A stretch of 64,000 bases of DNA from Candidatus Zixiibacteriota bacterium (GTDB lineage Bacteria > Zixibacteria > MSB-5A5 > DSPP01): positions 1 to 64,000 of the forward strand of contig JAKEHY010000021.1 in NCBI GenBank assembly GCA_022614805.1, given 5' to 3'. The notes beneath the pieces were generated by a model. That model saw nothing but the letters and a program-made list of their open reading frames with translations. It searched no databases and had not been told where the DNA came from. Made by a program: the position numbers and the translations under genes. Below, in pieces: positions 8,852 to 16,552 of the stretch (the first letter of the stretch is position 1; each line of letters opens with the position of its first letter).

Positions 8852-9603
8852 TACAGGTTTTTAATCTGCTCGGCCCAGTGGGAGGCCCGGCCCGAAAGAA
8901 TGAATTTCAAAACCAAAAACAGGATGAACACCACTCCGCCGACGAGGGCGGTTATTCCCCAGACGGGGAGCTGGCGGGAGGCCGCCTGCAGAGTCTCTTC
9001 CGGCGGGCGCCAATGGGGGGACAGCTCTCCTCCCGAACCGCGCAAAGCGCGCAGCTCCCGGCCGAGCTGGTTTATCAAGGGAGTAAGTTCGGTGGGATTG
9101 AAGGCGTACTTCCCTTCGAATCCCAAAGCAAGACAGATGTAATAGACCTCCAAAAGGGGGGCTTTTTTCTGCCCCTTCAGGCGGGTCTCCTCCAGCTTGT
9201 TGAAGAACTCGTTGCCGGCGATGTTTTCGCCGAAAAATTCGAGCGCCAACGGGTGTTCCCACCACTCCCCCTTGACGAGCCAGTCGGAGCGGGAAACCGT
9301 TTCGTCGATGACTGCCACGAGGGCGTATTTGGCGTCGTGCAAATCGTCGGGGGAAAACCCTTCCGCCAGTCCCTCCTTTTCCATCCGGGCAAAAAGCCCG
9401 CCGATTTTGGCGCGCAACTCCTTCGGGTCGCCGTAGTTTTTGCTTGTGGCCAAGGTCAAAATCAGGGAAAAAACCGGCGCGTACAAATCGGCCAAGCTTT
9501 TGCCGGTGGAGGCGGGCATCCCCCCGCGGCGGAGTTCTTCGACGTTTATCTGGCGGGTTTTGAAGCGGTCGCCGGCCCGGCCAGGGGCGGAGCGTTCCTC
9601 CAT
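8851..9603 (-). CDS. tssL: TssL (DotU/ImpK), T6SS inner-membrane protein
   Basis: 250 residues. The DotU-type cytoplasmic domain covers about 35-190 ('LADLYAPVFSLILTLA', 'DLHDAKYALVAVIDETVSRSDW', 'WWEHPLALEFFGENIAGNEFFNKLEE', 'LEVYYICLALGFEGKY'), followed by one C-terminal membrane helix near 214-236. It is the short form without a C-terminal OmpA/peptidoglycan-binding domain, so cell-wall anchoring must come from another protein if it occurs. It starts directly next to the tssK stop (no gap) and its stop shares a base with tssM. TssL is the hub through which TssK docks the baseplate on the membrane complex. Confidence 0.93.
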   Translation of the reverse strand: MEERSAPGRAGDRFKTRQINVEELRRGGMPASTGKSLADLYAPVFSLILTLATSKNYGDPKELRAKIGGLFARMEKEGLAEGFSPDDLHDAKYALVAVIDETVSRSDWLVKGEWWEHPLALEFFGENIAGNEFFNKLEETRLKGQKKAPLLEVYYICLALGFEGKYAFNPTELTPLINQLGRELRALRGSGGELSPHWRPPEETLQAASRQLPVWGITALVGGVVFILFLVLKFILSGRASHWAEQIKNL

Positions 9604-10953
9604 TTATTTCCCTACCGCAATCAGTTCAACCGCAAATCCCGGAAACTGCCGGGGGGGGGCGTAAATGGAAACCGCTTTGGCTTCCCGGATGAAATCCCAG
9701 CGGTCCCCCCGGGCGTCCAGCCGGAAGTAAACCAGCCCGGCCTTGCGGGGAATCACCGCCGGAGGCAGGGGGATGAAATTCAACGCGACCCCCGGCAGGT
9801 TGCCGCCCACCAGCCGGGCGATTTTGTCCGGCGAGATGATTTTGGCCTGCAGGGGGAATTCCGCTATCAGACGGCTTTCCGGAATTTCGGCCGTAACCCC
9901 GAGATAGAACTGGGCCGACTCCAAAAGGCCGCCATCGGCGATCGCGCCTTCGTACATCGATTCATCCTTGCGCACGAGAGGAATTACGGTATAACGCTCG
10001 GAGACGACCACTTCGAGATACTGGCGGATTTTTTTGTCCAACTCGCCGAAAAGCTCCCCCAGCTCCTCGTGGCGGTATGGAGGGAGGGCGCGGGGCTGGG
10101 CCCCGACGTTGAAGGTCGCCAGAGCCCCCGTCAGGCGGACGAGTTCCAGATAAAATTGAACCGGATGGATTTCAGGATGATTGTAAAAGTGGGCCAAAGT
10201 CGGTATAAAGGCGTTGACCGTCTGCAAGAGCAGAAAATTGGGAAAATCGGTGGTGGAGAATTCCGCCATCTGCGGCGTGCGCTGGCGGACTTTTTCCGTC
10301 AGGGCGTTTGATTTCGCCGCCAGCAACTCCAGATGCCCCCGGGCCAGGTTGACGAGATAGTCGGATGCCAAAAGCGAAAGGGCCGGGGGAATGTAGCTTT
10401 CGCGCAATTGCAGAACGCCCGTGGCGGCCCGCTCCACTTCGGCTATTTTTATGTAGTCGAAACCTTCGAGGTTGTCGCCGGAGAAAAGAATTTTCAGCCC
10501 CTTTTTGGCGTAGGCGACCTCCCGCTCCCCCTCGCCGGTGACTTCGTCCGGCAGGGAGACGAACTCCCGTTCGTAGCGGGTCTCTTTGGAATTTGCCTCC
10601 ATTTTCACCCCCGCCGCGCCGGGACGCAGGACGGGAAACCCCAAATAGACGGAGAGAACATCCGCGCCGGGGCCGAAGCTCCCCTCCATCGAACGGGTTT
10701 CCGGCGGGGCATCCACCGCCGGGATGCGGACGGCGCTGCCGTCCGGGAAAATCCCTTCGAGTTCCCGCAGCGTTAACAACTTGTTGGCAACCGCCTCCCG
10801 GTCAATCGTCAACTTCCAGACCCCCCAGGCAAAAGGGGCCAGGGAGCGGAGCTGGAAGGTGACGTTTTTTTCGTGGTAGCGGTCCCACTGCTGGAAATGG
10901 TGCTGGGTTAGAAAAAGCCCTTCGCTCCAGAGAATTTTGTGGTATTGGGGCAT
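9604..10953 (-). CDS. tssK: TssK, T6SS baseplate adaptor
   Basis: 449 residues starting MPQYHKILWSEGLFLTQHHFQQWDRYHE, the diagnostic TssK N-terminus ('W.EGlfL.pQHFQ..dry'). The remainder follows the family: shoulder domain, trimeric helical stalk and a C-terminal head that contacts the TssL/TssM cytoplasmic domains in known systems. An in-frame extension upstream would overlap most of tssJ in another frame and is rejected. The ATG lies one base after the tssJ stop and the stop abuts the tssL ATG. Operon order J-K-L-M is that of many T6SS clusters. Confidence 0.94.
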   Translation of the reverse strand: MPQYHKILWSEGLFLTQHHFQQWDRYHEKNVTFQLRSLAPFAWGVWKLTIDREAVANKLLTLRELEGIFPDGSAVRIPAVDAPPETRSMEGSFGPGADVLSVYLGFPVLRPGAAGVKMEANSKETRYEREFVSLPDEVTGEGEREVAYAKKGLKILFSGDNLEGFDYIKIAEVERAATGVLQLRESYIPPALSLLASDYLVNLARGHLELLAAKSNALTEKVRQRTPQMAEFSTTDFPNFLLLQTVNAFIPTLAHFYNHPEIHPVQFYLELVRLTGALATFNVGAQPRALPPYRHEELGELFGELDKKIRQYLEVVVSERYTVIPLVRKDESMYEGAIADGGLLESAQFYLGVTAEIPESRLIAEFPLQAKIISPDKIARLVGGNLPGVALNFIPLPPAVIPRKAGLVYFRLDARGDRWDFIREAKAVSIYAPPRQFPGFAVELIAVGK

Positions 10954-10954
10954 A

Positions 10955-11449
10955 CTATTTCTTGGGTGGCAGTTCGATGGTGTTTTTGGGGACGTAGAAA
11001 GCGGCTTTGCCTCCCCCCGCTCCCAGTTTGACGTAGCGCCGCTCCTTGGAGCCGTCCGGCGGGCGGTTGAAATTCCCGATGACCGCGAGATAAACCTGGC
11101 CGGTCGCCGCTTTCGCTTTGCTGTAGGTGATGGTGACCACCTTTTTCTGGCCGGGGTCGAGGGTGATTTTTTCCATCGCCAGCGTGTCTTCGGAAAAGGA
11201 GTTCCAAAAGGTTCGCTGTTGTTTGAGTTCGAACAAGTCGGCGATGCTTCCCTGCATAAACCGCTCCGGCGCATTCAAAACGAAGGCGCGCACCTCGACC
11301 GAATGCACCCCTCCCTGTTCGTCCCAGTTCAGGCTGTCGGCCCGGCTGGAGAGGGTCAAAACCGCTTTGCCGCTGCCCCCTCCCTTTTTGACCACGCCGC
11401 ATCCGGCGGCGACTACTCCCATTAGTAAAACGACCGTGAGTTTTTTCAA
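10955..11449 (-). CDS. tssJ: TssJ, T6SS outer-membrane lipoprotein
   Basis: 164 residues. A short signal peptide ends in a clear lipobox (VAAGC, lipidated Cys17). The mature part has the TssJ beta-sandwich pattern: an early 'AVLTLSSRADSLNWDEQG.....VEVRAFVLN' strand pair, a 'DLFEL' motif, and a 'TLDPGQKKVVTITY' turn, ending with strands that carry 'GQVYLAVIGNFNRP'. TssJ sits on the inner leaflet of the outer membrane and binds the C-terminus of TssM. Its presence argues for a true diderm envelope. It is separated from the upstream gene by about 144 nt holding a dispersed repeat, so it may head its own transcript. Confidence 0.9.
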   Translation of the reverse strand: MKKLTVVLLMGVVAAGCGVVKKGGGSGKAVLTLSSRADSLNWDEQGGVHSVEVRAFVLNAPERFMQGSIADLFELKQQRTFWNSFSEDTLAMEKITLDPGQKKVVTITYSKAKAATGQVYLAVIGNFNRPPDGSKERRYVKLGAGGGKAAFYVPKNTIELPPKK

Positions 11450-11481
11450 CTTACTCCTCCCTCGTTAGTTGTTGAAAAGTA

Positions 11482-11553
11482 TTTGACCCCACCCTCCGGC
11501 CACCGCCTTTGGCGGCGGCCTGAATCCCTCCCCTTTAGGGGAGGGAAAAGCAG
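11482..11553. repeat. Dispersed TTGACCCCACCC intergenic repeat, copy 2
   Basis: Starts ATTTGACCCCACCCTCCGGCC, has a GCC-rich central palindrome (CACCGCCTTTGGCGGCGG) and ends TCCCTCCCCTTTAGGGGAGGGAAAAG. It is the same family as 2806-2878, 20295-20391 and 52062-52132, with a different centre. It separates the tagH-like gene from tssJ, so both larger gaps of the T6SS operon contain this element. Confidence 0.7.
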
Positions 11554-11593
11554 CGCAAGGTGAGCGGAAAATGCTGAATTGGTCCTCGAAATA

Positions 11594-12265
11594 CTATGCA
11601 CTTTTATCCTCTTTCGAACCCGGTCGGGATGCCATAAAGCCGATGTAGCCCTGGCGGAAGTGGGGGCGGAAGCGAGCCTCCAACTGCTGTTCTTCCTGTT
11701 GCAAAAGTTCTTCGTATCTTTTGTGAAACTCCTTCCAGAGCCGTTTATGCTTAAACGGGGAAAGCTTGGAGGCGATGCCGCCGTTCGATAATTCCTTTTC
11801 GATTAGCTCGGGGTCAACTTTTTTAAGAAGCTCTTTTGTCCCTTCCTTAACTGACGTGCGAAAGCCGGACAAAAAGGCGAGCTGGTGGTATTTCAGTTCG
11901 TTTAAGGCCTTGTCCAAATCCTCGGCGGCTCCGACTTCGGCGTTTTCCCAGTTGAAAAGATAGGGGCCGATTTCCTTCTCCCTTTCCTCCACCCGGAAAA
12001 TCTGGGTGCCGGAGGAGGGGCCGGAGGCGAACATGGCGTATTGTTTTTGGAAAAGTTTGCGCCCGCGCAAAAGTTCCTTGAATTCGCGCAGCATTACGCT
12101 TACGGAATATTTCAGCCGAAGGCAGAAAGTTTTGATTTCTTCCGGGCGTTCGAATTGCTTCTTGTCGCCAATCAGGTAATTGGAGAGGGCCACCAACTGG
12201 TCGTAGGCGGCTTTGTGCAATTCCGATTGGTCTTTTTCGGCTGTTTCTTTTTTTTCTTCTTCCAT
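11594..12265 (-). CDS. TagH-type protein: T6SS FHA-associated C-terminal domain without an FHA domain
   Basis: 223 residues from the ATG at 12265. The central and C-terminal parts match the C-terminal domain of TagH/ImpI FHA proteins: 'LREFKELLRGRKLFQKQYAMF', 'IGPYLFNWEN', 'ALNELKYHQLAFLSGFRTSVKEGTKELLKKVDPELIEKEL', 'WKEFHKRYEELLQQEEQQLEARFRPHFRQGY'. In that family the N-terminal FHA domain reads threonine phosphorylation to switch on the T6SS. Here residues 1-60 are a short acidic helix with no FHA fold. The frame continues upstream to a TTG at 12385, but that stretch is repeat-like DNA (GACCCTTCG...CGAAGGGTC) and is probably untranslated. It is probably the first gene of the T6SS operon and a regulator or scaffold. 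Confidence 0.72.
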   Translation of the reverse strand: MEEEKKETAEKDQSELHKAAYDQLVALSNYLIGDKKQFERPEEIKTFCLRLKYSVSVMLREFKELLRGRKLFQKQYAMFASGPSSGTQIFRVEEREKEIGPYLFNWENAEVGAAEDLDKALNELKYHQLAFLSGFRTSVKEGTKELLKKVDPELIEKELSNGGIASKLSPFKHKRLWKEFHKRYEELLQQEEQQLEARFRPHFRQGYIGFMASRPGSKEDKSA

Positions 12266-12277
12266 TACCGCTGTCAA

Positions 12278-12355
12278 CTCGCCAAGAGTCCCTCGACTAC
12301 GCTCGGAATCTATGACCCTTCGTAAAAGCGAAGGGTCTTCGACCAAACTAAAAGC
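12278..12355. repeat. Hairpin repeat upstream of the TagH-like gene
   Basis: Contains CCCTCGACTACGCTCGG, a phrase also found at 50104-50120, and a perfect hairpin GACCCTTCG-TAAAAG-CGAAGGGTC. It lies in frame with the TagH-like gene but has no protein-like pattern and resembles the intergenic repeats of this genome. It may lie in the 5' leader of the T6SS transcript. Confidence 0.45.
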
Positions 12356-12462
12356 CCCTCCGGTTGCGCATTCCAATTGCTCCAAGCTACCCTTACCAAT
12401 GTTCTTTTAAGTTAATATGAAGCAAAAGATTGTCAACTTGTTAATTGGGAGGGACGAAAAAA

Positions 12463-12615
12463 GGGCGAACGCCGTTCGCCCCTACGAAAACACCTCACCC
12501 CTCTGCCCCCTCTCCATAAATGGAGAGGGGGAATGGGCACCCGTACAGGTGCCCCTACGAGAACACCCCCTCCGGCCTTACGGCCTCGTCCCCCTTAAAT
12601 ACAGAGGGACAGGAA
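12463..12615. repeat. Cluster of palindromic intergenic repeats
   Basis: A perfect 19-nt palindrome (12463-12481, GGGCGAAC...GTTCGCCC) and a second hairpin (12535-12554, GGGCACC...GGTGCCC) are each followed by CCTACGA. Between and after them are CACCCC/CTCTCC...GGAGAGG and CTCCGGCCTTACGGCCTCGTCCC stretches related to the dispersed repeats. The gap 12386-12639 holds no convincing gene. Confidence 0.65.
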
Positions 12616-12639
12616 GGCGGGATAAAAAGCCGGAGATGT

Positions 12640-13047
12640 TTACTTCCAACTATCCCCCGCCTTCCTCACGTAATTTGCCCAAACATAGGGCCAAGGAATA
12701 ACTATAGGCATTATAACAATTCCCCATAAGCAGGCCTTGACGGTTTCCCAGGTTTCCGGGTCGATTTGATGGGCTCGCCAGAGCGGGGGCGCAAATGCGA
12801 TTAACCATATCGACTTCCAAACCAGTTCGAAGAGAAGCAAAGGGAGCATTTTCAGCGGATATCGAATTCCCAAAGCCGCCAAAACCGACACGCCCGCCAG
12901 TAAGCAGGAGACGACGCTCTGCATTAGCGGCCACGCTTTTGTGTGGTGGATTACTCCAGGCCATACCATGAATGTGAGCCCCACGGCTATAAGCAGGTAG
13001 GTGGCTCTCAATAGATACAGGCGGAACGTTGATACGTCTTCAGACAT
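12640..13047 (-). CDS. Small four-helix membrane protein of unknown function
   Basis: 135 residues, ATG preceded by AGAGGAGCC. About four hydrophobic segments are visible (near 12-32, 40-62, 66-90 and 103-125), the last ending 'VIPWPYVWANYVRKAGDSWK'. I do not recognise a named family, although small DoxX-sized membrane proteins with a 'WP...PYVW' ending occur in many bacteria. It is divergent from the AT-rich genes to the right and separated from the T6SS genes by about 370 nt of repeats, so it is probably a single-gene unit. Membrane location is supported by composition only; no function is proposed. Confidence 0.65.
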   Translation of the reverse strand: MSEDVSTFRLYLLRATYLLIAVGLTFMVWPGVIHHTKAWPLMQSVVSCLLAGVSVLAALGIRYPLKMLPLLLFELVWKSIWLIAFAPPLWRAHQIDPETWETVKACLWGIVIMPIVIPWPYVWANYVRKAGDSWK

Positions 13048-13136
13048 TGGGCGGCTCCTCTCTTTAAGAAGTTATTCGGATCCATTTGGAAACAGATACG
13101 AAAGCTGGAGTTCAAGGGTTCCGCTTTTGTTTGGAG

Positions 13137-13300
13137 ACCTAACCCCCGGCCCCTTCCCGACACGGGAAGGGGAGTAAAAAAAGTTTAGCCCAGGGGTTCG
13201 GGATAAAAAGCCGCCGGAGGCCTTGTCGAAGACCCCGAGCGGCTTGTCCCGAAGCTTGTCGAGGGAAGTCGAGGGGAGCTTGTCGAAAGGGGGGCTAAGC
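13137..13300. repeat. Composite repeat: GGCCCC hairpin plus TTTAGCCC...GGGCTAAGC element
   Basis: A CCCCTTCCC-GACAC-GGGAAGGGG hairpin is followed by a segment running from TTTAGCCCAGGGG (13184) to GGGGGGCTAAGC (13289-13300), the same two ends as the element at 20428-20487. The inside holds several CTTGTCGA / TCGAGGGAAGTCGAGGGG units. The 336-nt gap 13048-13383 contains only this and the leader of the next gene; a minus-strand reading frame here is repeat read-through, not a gene. Confidence 0.6.
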
Positions 13301-13383
13301 GGCAGTATGGATTTGACTATCCGAAGCACAATCTTTAGCTTGCTTCCGCAAGGTGGGGCAGGAATCCTCACAGAAAGGAAGTA

Positions 13384-13740
13384 ATGAAACAATTAACGAG
13401 TGATGAAATCGGTAATCTTTCATCCGAAAAAGCCGAGGAGATAATTCATGATTTTGGGGTATTTATGCAACAATCTACGGGATTCTGTTTCGAATCGGAT
13501 TTGCCTTGGAACAAAAGCGCCATCTTAGCCGCCATTCTTCATGCCCTTGAGGATGAAAGAGACCGTGAGATGACACGTGCGCTTCATCTTGCAATTATTT
13601 GGTTAAACAATGTTATTCCCGATCGTGAAAAATATGAATCGTTGGCGGCAATCTATCCAAAGGTAAAACAAATAGACAAAGACATACGTGCGGGTATGAA
13701 AGTTGATAAAATATTAGAAAAATATAACACCAAAAGCTGA
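13384..13740 (+). CDS. Hypothetical protein in AT-rich island
   Basis: 118 residues, ATG preceded by AGAAAGGAAG. The sequence is soluble and mostly helical ('ILAAILHALEDERDREMTRALHLAIIWLNNVIPDREKYESLAAIYPKV'), with no signal peptide, membrane segment or motif I recognise. The gene is clearly more AT-rich than its neighbours, with AAA, ATT and GAA codons favoured, unlike the GC-rich T6SS and pur genes. It shares a similar leader (pyrimidine-rich, GGGGCA/CGGGCC, then CAGAAAGGAAG) with the next gene, suggesting that both arrived together. The lack of homology signals leaves its role open; a toxin-antitoxin or defence accessory role would be speculation. Confidence 0.6.
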   Translation: MKQLTSDEIGNLSSEKAEEIIHDFGVFMQQSTGFCFESDLPWNKSAILAAILHALEDERDREMTRALHLAIIWLNNVIPDREKYESLAAIYPKVKQIDKDIRAGMKVDKILEKYNTKS

Positions 13741-13853
13741 CCTAAAAATTCAAGTTCATTTGTAGTAGAATAATACCCGCTTGACCGTTACCAATTCAGA
13801 ACTTTAACTTTCGCTCCCGAAGGTCGGGCCATGTACCCACCAGAAAGGAAGAA

Positions 13854-14699
13854 ATGCTGGATGATGCCTCATTTGTAAAGGTATTAGGGAGTGCTCTGAA
13901 CGTTTCGAAACAAACAACAGAACAATCATGCACAAGAGGTCAACGAGAAGGGTCGCTCTTCCTCTTAAAAAATTGCTTGTCGGGGCTGACCCTATTTAGA
14001 ATCTTCAATCCAACCGATTTTTCGGAATTTCCTCAAGTTGGGCCAAGTTTCAAAGTTAATGATTTTCCAACGGCTTACGTTATAATTCGCACCATGTTTG
14101 AAACTTATATTAACATGTATTACGTACTAATTGAACCAAAACGTGAAGCCGAAAAGGAGCATCGATTGGATTTGTGGGAATGTCACGGATATGCTCAAAC
14201 ATTGATAATGGGCAAAACGTTTGGACTCCAAGATGACGCGCTAAAAGTAACTGAAGGCAACTACCGACAAATTAAGAAAAAGATAATATCTTCAGATTTC
14301 TATAAAAGCTTGTCCAAAAAGAAAAAGGAATCTATAAAAGCCGATGAATGGAACCCAAATGTAAACAAAGTTGCGTTGGCCATTCGAAGTGGCTTCCACC
14401 CAACACAAGCTAGATTCTTTTATAAATTTCTTTCAAATTATGCTCACTCTGAAAGATATTCACTGATGCAGATGGGTGAGGTGAAATCACCTCAACATTC
14501 TGAAGGACTGCTCAATAGCTTCCCCAAGACATTTGCCGAAATGCTATTGGCCTTAACTGTAAATGCCTTTGCAAAAATGTATAGCCCCGCAATGGATTTG
14601 ATTGCCAAAGACGAAGAACTTTTAAAAATTCTTAACGGATGGGAAAAAGCAAAGAGGAAAGATTTTACTAAATGGGATGATGAGTTAGTTAAATACTAA
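13854..14699 (+). CDS. Hypothetical helical protein, possibly DUF5677-like, in AT-rich island
   Basis: 281 residues, ATG after CAGAAAGGAAG. The protein is helical and soluble. The patterns 'AYVIIRTMFETYINMYYVL' (an R....E motif in a helix), 'KFLSNYAHSERYSLMQ' (an 'S..AH' motif) and a hydrophobic C-terminal helix resemble uncharacterised DUF5677-type proteins, whose R/E and His positions recall HEPN-like folds; I cannot confirm this. Base composition is AT-rich, like the previous gene and unlike purD to its right. The two genes lie 113 nt apart and are probably transcribed separately. Possible accessory or defence gene, unproven. Confidence 0.55.
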   Translation: MLDDASFVKVLGSALNVSKQTTEQSCTRGQREGSLFLLKNCLSGLTLFRIFNPTDFSEFPQVGPSFKVNDFPTAYVIIRTMFETYINMYYVLIEPKREAEKEHRLDLWECHGYAQTLIMGKTFGLQDDALKVTEGNYRQIKKKIISSDFYKSLSKKKKESIKADEWNPNVNKVALAIRSGFHPTQARFFYKFLSNYAHSERYSLMQMGEVKSPQHSEGLLNSFPKTFAEMLLALTVNAFAKMYSPAMDLIAKDEELLKILNGWEKAKRKDFTKWDDELVKY

Positions 14700-14730
14700 C
14701 AGTATAGTAATTGAAGAATGCCCAATTTGC

Positions 14731-14759
14731 TTGCCTTTCAGTTCTCAAAAACCTATCAT
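14731..14759 (+). promoter_or_regulatory. Predicted sigma70-type promoter for purD
   Basis: TTGCCT (14731-14736), a 17-nt spacer and TATCAT (14754-14759). The purD ATG follows only 9 nt after the -10, and no Shine-Dalgarno is present, so the mRNA would have almost no leader. Confidence 0.45.
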
Positions 14760-14768
14760 TAAAATTGA

Positions 14769-16064
14769 ATGAAAGCCGAGGATTTGAAGGTTTTGGTGGT
14801 GGGGTCGGGGGGGCGGGAGCACGCCTTGGTCTGGAAACTTTCCAAAAGCAAAAGAATCTCCCATTTATATGCGGCGCCGGGCAATCCGGGGATGAAGGGG
14901 CTGGCTCAGCTGGTTCCCATTTCAACCAAAGATACCTATATGCTGGCCGAGTGGGCCAAGCACGAGGAAATCGACCTGACGGTGGTCGGCCCGGAACAGC
15001 CGCTGGTGGATGGGATGGTGGATGAATTCGAAGCCCGCCGGCTGGCCATAATCGGGCCAACCAAGCGGGCGGCGCAACTGGAAGGGAGCAAGGCCTTCGC
15101 CAAGGAATTTATGCGCCGGAACAACATCCCCACGGCTTCGTTTCAGATCTTTACCGACACCTCCGAGGCCTTGGATTTTGTGCGGGAGGCCAATTATCCG
15201 CTCGTGATAAAAGCGGACGGACTGGCGGCGGGGAAAGGGGTAGTGGTTGTGGATTCGGTTGCGGAAGCGGAGGAAAAGATAAATCAATTTCTATACGAAG
15301 GAAAACTGGGGGAAGCGGGAAAGCGAATCGTGGTGGAAGAATTTTTAAACGGCGAAGAAGTGAGCGTGATTGCGCTATCGGACGGGCGGCACGTCAAAAC
15401 CTTGATTCCAGCCATCGACCACAAACGGCTTTTGGACGGCGACCGGGGACCGAACACCGGCGGGATGGGGGCCTGCGCGCCGGCCTTCTCCCTCATCCGG
15501 GAACGCCAGCTTCCGGTAATCGAGGAGGAAATTTTAGAGCGCACCATCTGGGGAATGTGGCGGGAGGGGATTCCGTATAAGGGATTTTTGTACGCCGGCT
15601 TGATGCTGACGGAGCGGGGGCCGAAGGTCTTGGAATTCAACTGCCGTTTGGGAGACCCCGAGGCGCAGGCGATTTTACCCCTTCTCAAAACCGATTTGAT
15701 GCATATATTTGAGGCCCTGTTGGATGGAGAGCTGGACGTGATAAATCCGGACTGGGAGGAAAAACACTGCGCTTGCGTGGTGCTTGCCTCCGAAGGATAC
15801 CCCGAAAATCCGCACACCGGCCGGGAGATTTCCGGCTTGAACGGCTTGGAGGGGGTTTTGCCCTTTTTTGCCGGCGTTGCGGAAAAAGGGGAGCGCTACT
15901 ATACGGCCGGGGGGCGGGTGGTCGGCCTGACGGCCGTGGATGCCGATTTTGACAAGGCCTTGAACAAAGCGTATGCCGCCGCCGAAAAGGTGAACTTTGA
16001 AGGGAAGCAGTACCGCCACGACATCGGCTACCGGCTAACAGCGAAAACCAGAGTGGCGCGGTGA
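14769..16064 (+). CDS. purD: Phosphoribosylamine-glycine ligase (GARS)
   Basis: 431 residues. It joins glycine to phosphoribosylamine with ATP, the second step of purine synthesis. The N-terminal domain begins 'LKVLVVGSGGREHALVWKL' and holds 'AAPGNPG' and 'TVVGPEQPL'. The ATP-grasp domain (about 105-330) contains 'ADGLAAGKGV', 'VVEEFLNGEEVSVIALSDG', 'GDRGPNTGGMGA' and 'EFNCRLGDPEAQ', the metal and ATP ligands. No fusion to PurM or PurN. There is no ribosome site before the ATG. It overlaps purE by 4 nt (GTGA). Confidence 0.95.
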   Translation: MKAEDLKVLVVGSGGREHALVWKLSKSKRISHLYAAPGNPGMKGLAQLVPISTKDTYMLAEWAKHEEIDLTVVGPEQPLVDGMVDEFEARRLAIIGPTKRAAQLEGSKAFAKEFMRRNNIPTASFQIFTDTSEALDFVREANYPLVIKADGLAAGKGVVVVDSVAEAEEKINQFLYEGKLGEAGKRIVVEEFLNGEEVSVIALSDGRHVKTLIPAIDHKRLLDGDRGPNTGGMGACAPAFSLIRERQLPVIEEEILERTIWGMWREGIPYKGFLYAGLMLTERGPKVLEFNCRLGDPEAQAILPLLKTDLMHIFEALLDGELDVINPDWEEKHCACVVLASEGYPENPHTGREISGLNGLEGVLPFFAGVAEKGERYYTAGGRVVGLTAVDADFDKALNKAYAAAEKVNFEGKQYRHDIGYRLTAKTRVAR

Positions 16065-16552
16065 AACCGGAGGTTTTAATTTTAACCGGCAGCGAAAACG
16101 ATTTGGAAGTGATGCAGGAGACGGTCAAGGAATTAGAGAAATTTGGGATTGGCAGCCGCATCATCGTTTCCTCGGCTCACCGCGACCCGGAGAAAACCGG
16201 ACGGATTCTGCGCCGGGCGGAGCGTGACGGATATTCGGTCGTGATTGCCGCCGCGGGGATGGCGGCTCATCTGGCGGGCAAGGCGGCGGCAGAAACGGTT
16301 TTGCCCGTGATTGGGGTGCCGCTCAACTCCTCCACTCTGGGGGGGCTCGATGCGCTTCTTTCCACCGTGCAGATGCCTTCCGGGGTGCCGGTGGCGACGG
16401 TTTCCATCGGCAAAAGCGGGGCCGTGAACGCCGCCTGGCTGGCGGTACAGATTTTATCGACACGGGACAAAAAGCTTCGGGAACGGCTCCGCCGGGAGCG
16501 GAGTAAAAAGAGAGAGGAACTGCGCAAGAAAGCAGGGAGGAAAAATGCGTAA
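16061..16552 (+). CDS. purE: N5-carboxyaminoimidazole ribonucleotide mutase, PurE
   Basis: 163 residues from a GTG overlapping the purD stop. Shows 'LTGSENDLEVMQETVKELEKFGI', 'SSAHRDPEKT' (the active-site His segment, usually SAHRTP), 'VVIAAAGMAAHLAGKAA', 'VIGVPLNSS' and 'LLSTVQMPSGVPVATV'. PurE moves the carboxyl group to make CAIR in purine synthesis. The SDSD motif of class I PurE is altered to TGSEND, which still provides polar contacts. Class I PurE needs PurK, which is not in the window. The last residues form a Lys/Arg-rich tail. Confidence 0.9.
   Translation: MKPEVLILTGSENDLEVMQETVKELEKFGIGSRIIVSSAHRDPEKTGRILRRAERDGYSVVIAAAGMAAHLAGKAAAETVLPVIGVPLNSSTLGGLDALLSTVQMPSGVPVATVSIGKSGAVNAAWLAVQILSTRDKKLRERLRRERSKKREELRKKAGRKNA

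Noticed and set aside
13072-13392. 106-codon minus-strand frame
   Set aside because: Consists almost entirely of dispersed repeat sequence and encodes no recognisable protein pattern.
13330-13860. Integron cassette array (attC sites)
   Set aside because: The leaders are similar, but no attC-like inverted core sites (GTTRRRY/RYYYAAC pairs) flank the genes and no integrase is present.
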